This document shows, in pieces, positions 56,007 through 64,000 of a DNA stretch of 64,000 nucleotides. Below the pieces are notes generated by a model that was not told the origin of the DNA, searched no databases, and saw only the letters and a program-made list of their open reading frames with translations. The position numbers and the translations under genes are program-made. The stretch is taken from NCBI GenBank assembly GCA_964016885.1, contig OZ024743.1, positions 163,930,642 through 163,994,641 on the forward strand. Reading direction: 5' to 3'. Numbering within the stretch: position 1 is the first letter of the stretch; the number at the start of each line of letters is the position of its first letter. Source of the DNA: Eledone cirrhosa. Taxonomy: Eukaryota; Mollusca; Cephalopoda; Octopoda; Eledonidae.

Positions 56007-57427
56007 TCTATATATATAAAACTGAGGATGTCTGTCTGTGTGTGTGTGAGTTTGAATCCCTAAAACTAGAGAAGCACTGAACCGACTGCTTTCAAACTTT
56101 ACACATGTAATACTTATGTTTCACGGAGTGTTCTGAGCAAAAAATTTTTTTAATTTTCAATGCCCTAGGGACCGCATTAGGCGATTTAGCGATCTCTCTC
56201 TATAATTCGTAGTCTTTCTCTTTTTAGATAGATACATACATATAACGTCGCACCCTTATAATATCTCTCTGTATGTCTGGCTGTCTGCATCGCACTCGGC
56301 ACATCAATGTATGGCTGTTAAACGGACAGCGAACGCATTCTGATTCATTGTAAAGGCTACCAGTGGAAGCAACCGTAACACCCTCCAAATTTCAGAGAAC
56401 GCAGTCAAAATCACTATTAAGGCACTTTTTAGGACCTCCACTTGAAATTGTTGATAGTTACCCATCCTTACTGGGGTGTCAGTGAACGGCTTACACGGCC
56501 CTTATAAGGGCCCTTGAAATAGCTGATGGCGACCCTTTCGTTTAGGGCTGCCAGTGAACACACACACGCCTGGGGGGCCCATTTTATTGCACCATTCCTC
56601 TTTAAATTTGTTAAATTATACCCACAGTTTGGTAAACATTTGTCCAGTTGCGTTTACTTACTAAGGTGCGGTGGACTCCTTTGAGAAGGCTCCACATGCT
56701 GTCCGATTGCATGTCATGCCTTGCTCAAGCATTGCAGACTTCCCTCTGACATAAGTGGTGACATCTGTCCTGTTGAATCATGCAACTTTATTAAAGTACA
56801 AAAGCACCAAGCCGATTTACTCCACGTGGAAGGAGAAGCATACCTAATACTAATTGCATCAGAGTATTCGGTTTATTTTCTTTACATATTGTCCAGGCAT
56901 GCAGTTTTTCCAAGATTAGGTCTGTTGGCGGCCCGCGTTATGTTTCAGGGAGTGTTATGCACATAAAAAATTCAACTTTTTGATCCCTTAGGGCCCGCAT
57001 TAAGGGGTATTTTGAGGCATTACGTCAGATCGATTTCCTTGAAATTGTAACTATCTATTAGTCAGTCTCTTCTTCATACCGTAAGCAAAGAAAATCCAAC
57101 TTTTTTATGGCCTAGGTGAAAAACTTCATTTTTTCATCTTTTTAGGGCTTAATTTAGGCGTTACGTCTAGCCGAGTTTCCCGAAATTTCAAGGCATATTA
57201 TGCACATAAAAAAATTCATTTTCTTGATGCCCTAGGGCCAGCGTTAGGTGAAAACCTGCATTTTTCCTGCTTCATCGAGGAAAATCTTAAAGATTATCCA
57301 CCCATCAGAGTATTCGGTTTATTTTCTTTACATATTGTCAAGGCATGTAGTTTTTCCACGATTAGGTCTGTTGGCGGCCCGCGTTCCAAAATACCTTATC
57401 CCGTGCAACGCCGGGTACCACTGCTAG
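56007..57427 (+). mobile_element. Non-autonomous Helitron 4, abutting Helitron 2
   Basis: TC of TCTATATATATAAAACTGAG (56007) follows directly on the CTAG of Helitron 2. The 3' end is CCCGTGCAACGCCGGGTACC then ACTGCTAG (57424-57427). A 60-bp unit (CATATTGTC..GGCATG..TTTTTCCA..GATTAGGTCTG) occurs twice, near 56885 and 57325. No coding region. Confidence 0.72.
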
Positions 57428-57650
57428 TATATTATATATATATTTATATATTATATATATATTTTATATATATATTATATATTGTATATTATATATATAT
57501 ATTATATATATATATATTATATATATATATATATTATATATATATATACACATTACATATTATATATTATATATATATATTATATATATATACATATTAT
57601 TTATTATATATTATATATATATATATAAAATATATATATATATATATAAT
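57428..57650. repeat. TA-rich satellite-like DNA
   Basis: Irregular TA and TTATATA words over 220 bp; the long open frame is Ile/Tyr low complexity. Confidence 0.95.
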
Positions 57651-57950
57651 GCCTCTTTAATTATTAGACTATTCTCTTGTATTATCTTTTGCATGTATTT
57701 CACTCTGTGCTTTTAATTTTAATTTTAATCTTAATTTGAATTATTGTACAATTCTCGTATAATATATGTCGCCTCCATTACACCCTGTATATACTAAACT
57801 GTTGTTCACAACATCAATATATATGTATCTATATGATTGTTCAGTTGAATTAGGAGGTTAATTATATGTACAAACATTGATAATACTCCGATGACTCCAA
57901 ACTAAAGTTTGGAAGAAACAATTTTTAGTGATTAAATGATTTGAACATAA

Positions 57951-58243
57951 CTTTGATATTTGTGTAATTTATATTCCTGCTCTGTAAAACACCTGATGTT
58001 CTTACATTGAGCTATTTCTCTTACTGGTAATAAGGTAGTAGTAAATTACTGACCTTTCCTGTTTATAGTTATTTATTGTATAGTATATGCATAACTATAA
58101 ATACTATACAATAAATAACTATAAACAGGAAAGGTCAGTAATTTATTACTACCTTATTACCAGTAAGAGAAATAGCTCAATGTAAGAACATCAGTTGTTT
58201 TACAGAGCAGGAATATAAATTACACAAGTATCAAAGTTATGTT

Positions 58244-58246
<3 letters not shown>
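57951..58246. repeat. Near-perfect palindrome, arms about 136-146 bp
   Basis: Left arm 57951-58086, loop of 14 bases (58087-58100), right arm 58101-58246. Example pairing: GTAATAAGGTAGTAGTAAAT with its complement in the right arm. The few differences include AAACACCTG versus CAGTTGTTT. It abuts (TA)n on the right. Confidence 0.93.

Positions 58247-58315
<69 letters not shown>
58247..58315. repeat. (TA)n microsatellite
   Basis: Pure TA run between the palindrome and an RTE LINE. Confidence 0.97.
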
Positions 58316-58321
<6 letters not shown>

Positions 58322-58881
58322 TGTGTGCAGGAGAGGCGGTTGCGTTGGTATGGACATGTGATGTGTATGAAGGATGACAGCTGCATAAAAAGGTGCAGAG
58401 CACTAGAAGTCGATGGACACCGTGGAGTGGGGAGACCCAAGAAGACCTGGGATGAAGTGATAAAAGCCGACCATACCCAATTACACCTCTCAAAAGCGAT
58501 GACACACGACCGTGACCTTTGGCGTCATGCAGTAATACAGAAGACCCGACCCCACCACGGGTACAAGCCGAAGCTGAAGCATATAGACAATATGCCCCCA
58601 CACCCTCCCACTGCAAACTGGTTGTGGCGGTGCCATGGCAAACAAGCACCCAACCCACACTGTAAAGTGGACGTGTAGGCAGCACAAAAAAAAAGCACCC
58701 AGCACTCACTGTAAATGAGGTTGGTGTTAGGAATGGCATCTAGCTGTAGAAATCAAGCCAGAATCGGTTCCCGTATGAGCAAGGCATTGTCAGCCAACCG
58801 GACACTGCCCACAACAGGACAACCCCTCTAACCTATGCTAGCATGGAAGAACGGACGTAAAACGGGGATGATGATGATATA
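58316..58881 (+). mobile_element. 5'-truncated RTE LINE (copy H)
   Basis: Starts at CVQERRLRWYGHVMCMKDDS (58320-58380), is open to VIQKTRPHHG and keeps a full subfamily-2 3' UTR with GATGATGATA tail. It is the closest relative of copy F in this region. Confidence 0.9.
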
Positions 58882-59731
58882 TCTATATATATATAAAACT
58901 GAGGATGTCTGTCTGTGTGAGTTTGAATCCCTAAAACTCGAAAAGCACCCAAGCGACTGTTTTCAAACTTTACACATGTAATGCTTATGTTTCAGGGAGT
59001 GTTCTGAGCAAAGAATATTTCAAATTTTTAATGCCCTAGGGACTGCATTAGGCGATCTCTCTCTATAATTCTTAGTCTTTCTCTTTTTAGATAGAGACAT
59101 ACATATAATGTTGCGCCCTTATAATATATGTCTGGCTGTCTGCATTACGTCACTTCCCTGAGGATGTCTGTCTGTGTGTGTGTGTGAGTTTGAATCCCTA
59201 AAACTTGAAAAGTACCCAACCTATTTTTTTCAAACTTTACATGTGTATTGCTTATGTTTCAGGGAGTGTTATGATCTCCTAGGGCCCGCATTAGGTGAAA
59301 AACTGCATTTTTAAAGCTTTTTGGGGGGTTTTTGAGTCGTTACGTCAGACCGATTTCCTTGAAATTGTAATTACCATATATACTCGCGTATAGGTCGCCC
59401 CATCAGATAGGTCGCATACCCACTTTTCATTTAACAAATAGGCTATTTGCCATTGACTAGGTTGCACTGAAATTTGGGCTGTCAAACTACTATTTTTTAT
59501 GATAATTGAAACTAATAATCTGTTAGTTTTCCATTACTTCGCCGTTGCGATATATACTCCAAACCATGTTTTATTTATAAAATAAACATTAATGTCATCG
59601 AAATTTCCTCAATTCGAGATTACTGCGAGATAAAGCCTTTAAGCGCGAAAATTAACTCTTAATATAGTGAAACAACTTGAAATAACACGTGTTTTTTAAC
59701 GTTGAAAGTATAACAGATTTTTAGCGTATCA

Positions 59732-59968
59732 ACATGGCTTCCCAAAGTAGCGAATACCGACTTTGAAGGTTTTACATGCGACGACATTCGAAATGAAAAA
59801 GAAACACAAGATAATATTAGTGATTTATCTTCAAATGAATCAGATGTATTTATTTCTGATGATGATAGTTACTTTGAAAGTAAAAGCGAAGATCTGACGG
59901 ACACCATTGAAAATATTACAGCAACGTGGTTGAAAGATACAACACCAATACATGTTCACACCTATTAA
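59732..59968 (+). pseudogene. Acidic leader-like ORF inside the pogo element, opposite strand
   Basis: Reads MASQSSEYR, then in the next frame DFEGFTCDDIRNEKETQDNI, DLSSNESDVFISDDDS and on to a stop at about 59968. Such Ser/Asp/Glu-rich starts with DFEGF recall the N-terminus of piggyBac-type transposases as I remember them, not pogo. It runs against the DDE gene, so it may be a fragment of another transposon. Weak identification. Confidence 0.35.
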
Positions 59969-60581
59969 TGAACTTATATATTGGGAACACTCTGTTACGT
60001 AAATTTACACCGTACATTATGTAAGAGTACATTGCAAATATTATTTTGACTGGTGAAAAGGTTTTATACATTTTTTTCAATGAAAATATTTGCCTGGAAT
60101 GTAGAGAAAGACTAAAACCTTGTACTGATTATATCTGCATTTTTAATTAATTCACCTGTTCGGAAAACTGTTAGAATTGATGGAAGTCAACATCTAGGTC
60201 ATTATTGAATTATTTTTGCAACAAATCTAACAAGTAAGGCAGATAAAGTTTAAATTTTTGTGTTTATCCATAAAGTTATTACTTTTACACCTGTTAATTA
60301 ATAGTTTTTTTCATTTCTTCATCTGTAACTGTGCATTCGTTATAATAGTCATTCAATTCATCTTCACATTCTTCAATATCATCTCCGCATTTTCTGTCTT
60401 TTCACCAACTAAATCCTCATATAACACATCATCTTCAGTCCCGTCCATCGCATTTGATATGCCTCATTTTTTGAAAGCCTTCATTATTAGCTCTTCAGGG
60501 ATACTTTCCCAAGCCTCCTTCACCCACTCCACCACTAATCTCAAGCTAGGTCTTTTCAGTGATCCACCTTTGGTAATTTCT

Positions 60582-61143
60582 TTTTCACCTGATATTATCC
60601 AAGAAGTCTAGAGTTTACGGATATAAGTCTTGAAGGGCTTATTTACTGCCACATCAAGGGGTTGTAAGACTGAGGTGCAACCACCAGGATCACTGCTTGT
60701 CTTGTTTTACAATCCTTCAGCTTAGCCTTTACAGACTCACAGCAGTGAGATCGAAACATATCCCAAACTAACAAACTTCGTGGCTTCAGTAATGCCCCTT
60801 CATCAAGCCATAACTTTGTTAAGTTCTCGTCCATCCAGCCCTTCGGATGTACCTTCACAATCACATCGCTTGGAAAATTCTCTTTCGGCATAATTTTCCT
60901 TTTAAAAATAACCATAGGGCGAAGTTTTTTCCCATCAGCCTGGCATGCTAGAACAACAGTAAAATGTTGTTTTTCATGACCTGTGGTTTTGACTGTAACA
61001 GTTTTGTTACCTACACTATCCACAGTTGTGTTGCCTGGCATGTCAAAGTACATGGGTGTTTCATCCTTGTTAGCTATATTCTCCATGGCAAAATCAAACA
61101 TTTTTCTTTCCTTTAACACAAATTTTACAAAATAAGTGTTCAT
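60582..61143 (-). pseudogene. pogo-like DDE transposase, C-terminal part, frameshifted
   Basis: Cut-and-paste transposase of the pogo/Tigger group. Visible from the first Met: NKDETPMYFDMPGNTTVDSV (first catalytic Asp, about 61060), VVLACQADGKKLRPMVIFKR, VHPKGWMDENLTKLW, and LLVWDMFRSHCCESVKAKL (second Asp, about 60765). A one-base shift near 60680 puts the end in another frame, which reads TSVLQPLDVAVNKPFK with the third Asp codon at 60653-60655. All three acidic residues are therefore still encoded, though not in one frame. The N-terminal helix-turn-helix DNA-binding part is absent: only about 340 bp separate the Met from the terminal repeat. Confidence 0.85.
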
Positions 61144-61853
61144 TGCAACGCTAAGACAATGAAATCACATTTTAAATACCGGGTATGCATTTCTATGGAT
61201 TTTAATGACGGATGGTTCGGTCAGAGAGAAAAAAACGTAAACACTACGAAGTTTTAGTAAAAGATTTAAAATCAAGAAATATATGTATAAGAAGGTAGAT
61301 ATATGAAATTATTATGTTAAATAATAACAAATATTAACAAAGTTATTTTTATAAATACCCATCGTTGATTAAGTCTATGAAAAATCATTGGTCAGTCTGA
61401 TGTCGATCGGATAGGTCGCACCCCAAAAGTTTATACTTATTTATCGTTAAAAAAGTGCGACCTATACACGAGTATATACGGCATGTATTAGCCAGTCTCT
61501 TCTTCATACCATGAGCAAAGAAAATCCAACTTTATTATGGCCTAGGGCATTAGGTGAAAAACTTCATTTTTTCAGCTTTTTAGGGCTTTTTGGAGGTATT
61601 ACGTCTAGCCGATTTTCCCGAAATTTCAAGGCATATTATGCACATAAAAAAAAATTTATTTTATGATCCCTTAGATGAAAACCTGCATTTTTCCTGCTTC
61701 ATCGAGGAAAATCTTAAAGATTATCTAGCCATCGGAGTATTCGGTTATTTTCTTTACATATTGTCCAGGCATGCAGTTTTTCCACGATTAGGTCTGTTGG
61801 CGGCCCGTGTTCCAAATTAGCTTATCCCGTTCAACGCCGGGTACCACTGCTAG

Positions 61854-61895
61854 TATTATATACAATATATATATATATATATATTATATATGTAT

Positions 61896-61927
<32 letters not shown>

Positions 61928-61965
61928 ACAATATATACATATTATATATATATATATATATAAAT
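61854..61965. repeat. TA-rich DNA
   Basis: TATATATA and TTATATA words immediately after the Helitron 5 end. Confidence 0.95.
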
Positions 61966-62027
61966 GAAGTATTTCCGTCAGAAAGGTACAGGAAAAAAGA
62001 GTGCTCAATGTAGGCTACAGAGCTTAT

Positions 62028-62968
62028 TAGTTATGTAATAAACAACATAAGATAATTATTTCATTTACAAGTGGTTTCTTGAAGACAGATGTTGTGTCTG
62101 TCTTCAGTCGTCAGAATGAATAAAAAAAACATGGTGTATTTATTAAATATAGATTTGAAAACAAAATTTAGGAAATATGAAAGCGAGGCTGAAAAAAACG
62201 GGGGAAAAGGGGGAAAAAATAAAAAATATATATATAAAAATATAAATATCCAGAACGTAAACATACACATACTCAACTATGCGTATATACTAAAAAGTAC
62301 GTAGACGGATACTTTCTAACATAAGCGTATTAGCGTCTACATAGAAAAACGGACAGGAACATAAATACATACACATACATATACACAGATATATATGCAC
62401 TCAAAAATATGCACACAAATATGGACAGTAATTAGGAAACAGGAATAACTAAATAAATAAATAACAAACAACAAAAAATACAAAAAATATATATATATAT
62501 AAGAAAGTAAAGACCATTCAAGAGAATACCAAAAGGGCACAAAGAAATGTTCTTTGTGTACTACGGAAAAATTTAGAATTCTCCAAATCTTGAAAACTCC
62601 TACCACTTGTCTCAACTCTAAGAGCGAGATATTTAGATGTTGTCCATATTTGTGTTTATATATTTGAGTGCATTTATGTATGTGTATGTATTTATGTTCC
62701 TGTCCGTTTTTCTATGTAGACGCTAATACGCTTATGTGAAAAAGTATCCGTCTACATACTTTTTAGTATATTGCGTAGTTGAGTATGTGTATGCTTTTTT
62801 CAGCCTCACTTTCATATTTCCTAAATTTTGTTTTCAAATCCATATTTAATAAATACACCATGTTTTTTTTATTCATTCTGACGACTGAAGACAGACACAT
62901 CTGTCTTCAAGAAACCACTGGTAAATGAAATAATTATCTTATGTTGTTTATTACATAACTATATATAG
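62028..62968. repeat. Large inverted repeat, arms about 330-400 bp
   Basis: Left arm about 62028-62427, right arm about 62637-62968. Pairs include AATAATTATCTTATGTTGTT with its complement, TAAAAAAAACATGGTGTATT with AATACACCATGTTTTTTTTA, and AGCGTCTACATAGAAAAACGG-type sequence. The left arm is longer by an A-rich internal stretch (62195-62255). The spacer of about 210 bp holds AT-rich sequence. Confidence 0.9.
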
Positions 62969-63004
62969 TAATAATAATAATAAATTTGAAGACTAAAATC
63001 TAAA

Positions 63005-63178
63005 GAGGGCTCGATAAGGATAAATATATATCAAATATATAAGAATTGTAGAGCAAATATTTATTAAAATAACAGATTAAAGTTTAAGCAAAGAATCGCT
63101 GCTTTCACCCTTAACGGGATCTTCTGAAACTAACAAAGTCAATCTGTGAACGCAGAAGTGAATATTTCAAAAAACGTT
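63005..63178. repeat. Helitron-end relic plus block shared with 55556-55677
   Basis: GCTCGATAAGGATAAATATA matches the region just before the 3' hairpin of Helitron 2 (about 55930), but here the hairpin is missing. The shared 125-bp block follows directly, in reverse orientation to its copy at 55.6 kb. Confidence 0.75.
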
Positions 63179-63180
63179 GC

Positions 63181-64000
63181 AACCGGAGGAAGACAGGAAG
63201 ACGATACTTTGGTTCGTGGAAACGTTCCCTGGCAGAGAACGGGAAAAAACGAATATAATACGTCATTATTTGGAGCGGTGAAAAACAATTACACGCTAAG
63301 ACAAAACCATGTTTATGGTATAAAAGAAGTCGTAGACTAATATTCTATTAGGTGGTTCATAAAGACGTTCTCTGGCAATGAACAGAAAAAACGAAGATAA
63401 TACGTCATATGTGGAGCATATTTTCAACGACCATTCCACATATTACAATGAAGCTCTTGCTCGGAGTGGATTTATCAATAAGGTAGCATATACAGAGTAC
63501 GAGAATAGACCTAGAAGAAATAGATCCCGATGCATTATATGGTATAACCCACCATATAATATGGAGGTGGCCACGCCATTAGCTAAGATCTTTCTCTCCC
63601 TTATTATGAAGCATTTTCCCCCTACACATAAATATAGTAAAATTTTTAATAGAAATACTATTAAAATTTCTTACTCTACGACTCCTAACCTTGCACATAA
63701 CATCACAGCTTCAAATTTAGCTAAACTACCTAGCCATAGGAACACATGCAACCCTGTAGTTAGTACTAAACGGTAATTGTAGGAATCGGGTTGACTGCCC
63801 CCTATCCGGGACTTACCTCTATAGTAACATTGTCTACAAATGTAAGGTTGAAACACCCACGTCCCGTAGGGCCTACATAGGGTTAACCGCCAATAGATTC
63901 AAGCAGCGTCTTTACATGCATACCCATTCTTTTCGTTACCCTTTAAGAAGGAATATGACGTCACTTTCAGCTTATATCTGGAGTCTAAAAGACAACCACA
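63181..64000 (+). mobile_element. Penelope-like element, runs off the window
   Basis: Third PLE of the window. A roughly 160-bp direct repeat lies at its left side (GAACGTTCCCTGGCAGAGAA-type sequence near 63222 and ACGTTCTCTGGCAATGAACA near 63365). Coding sequence starts at or before 63378 and is still open at 64000. Confidence 0.8.
63378..64000 (+). pseudogene. Penelope-like linker and GIY-YIG endonuclease, partial
   Basis: The first frame (63378-63776) holds RSRCIIWYNPPYNMEVATPL (about 63520), KHFPPTHKYSKIFNRNTIKI and SYSTTPNL, the linker following the RT in Penelope-like elements. A one-base shift near 63775 moves the reading to NCRNRVDCPLSGTYLYSNIV, YKCKVETPT, then AYIGLTANRFKQRLYMHTHS, the GIY-YIG-type nuclease core, and ALS-like SLSAYIWSLKDNH at the window edge. 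The RT domain should lie to the left, but I do not see it, so the element is 5' truncated. The start Met is only the first in frame. Confidence 0.82.

Larger units (their letters stand above)
59374..61481 (-). mobile_element. pogo-type DNA transposon, inserted in Helitron 5
   Basis: Terminal inverted repeats CCATATATACTCGCGTATAG (left) and, complemented, CCGTATATACTCGTGTATAG (right), both followed by GTCGC. Flanks are TA (59372-59373) and CA (61482-61483), in line with a mutated TA duplication. Helitron 4 shows the uninterrupted version near 57045-57060. It carries a C-terminal transposase remnant; about 2.1 kb. Confidence 0.82.
58882..61853 (+). mobile_element. Non-autonomous Helitron 5
   Basis: 5' TCTATATATATATAAAACTG at 58882, then GTCTGTCTGTGTGAG; 3' end CCCGTTCAACGCCGGGTACC then ACTGCTAG (61850-61853). 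Relative of Helitron 4. A second internal GAGGATGTCTGTCTGTGTG at 59158 suggests a further 5' end fused inside. A pogo-type transposon (59374-61481) sits in it. Confidence 0.7.

Noticed and set aside
57403..57660. 85-codon open frame
   Set aside because: Pure TA-repeat translation after the Helitron 4 end.

Overview
This is a gene-poor, AT-rich stretch of an animal genome, most likely a cephalopod mollusc (octopus or squid). The assignment rests on tRNA-derived SINEs of a kind I remember from cephalopods, very abundant RTE-type LINEs ending in GATGAT runs, and many (TA)n and (CA)n tracts. I see no intact host gene, rRNA gene, functional tRNA gene, CRISPR array or bacterial-style operon. The only stretch that might be a host exon is a GC-rich minus-strand block near 14.3 kb that ends at a good splice donor. 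Nearly everything else recognisable is transposon, usually broken.

Layout. 0-7.2 kb: SINE fragments, a near-complete minus-strand RTE LINE (2264-5560) and a truncated plus-strand RTE copy. 7.3-12.7 kb: a long minus-strand Tx1/L1-like LINE with ORF1 and ORF2. 13-20 kb: SINE clusters, the candidate exon, a perfect palindrome, a large CT/CA microsatellite, further RTE pieces and a Helitron helicase relic. 20.1-22.2 kb: AT-rich sequence with no recognisable element. 22.3-24.7 kb: a Penelope-like element (PLE) cut by an RTE LINE, then a palindromic MITE-like unit. 24.8-31.9 kb: SINEs, a minisatellite, two inverted hAT-like elements, a Jockey-type LINE and Helitron pieces. 32-37 kb: two RTE LINEs, and between them a SINE whose tRNA-like head has been amplified into a 45-bp minisatellite. 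37-38.5 kb: a dead mariner and a pogo-type MITE. 39.2-44.5 kb: a second Tx1-like LINE, plus strand. 44.8-50.5 kb: LINE tails, a second PLE, long palindromes and another RTE LINE with a SINE piece inside it. 50.5-61.9 kb: non-autonomous Helitrons, several joined exactly head to tail, with SINEs, another Helitron and a pogo-type transposon nested inside. 62-64 kb: a large inverted repeat and a third PLE running off the window end.

How the parts relate. The RTE LINEs probably supply the machinery that moves SINE family 1, because their 3' ends are nearly identical. The SINE 3' end looks like a joint of two different RTE tails. Order of insertion can be read in places: pogo went into a Helitron, an RTE LINE adjoins a PLE, and SINEs lie in Helitrons and LINEs. 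Coding regions carry stops and frameshifts almost everywhere, so the residents look dead, although some domains (the RT of the 34-36 kb LINE, the end of the 49-50 kb LINE) remain open. All family names come from reading motifs by eye; no database search was possible.
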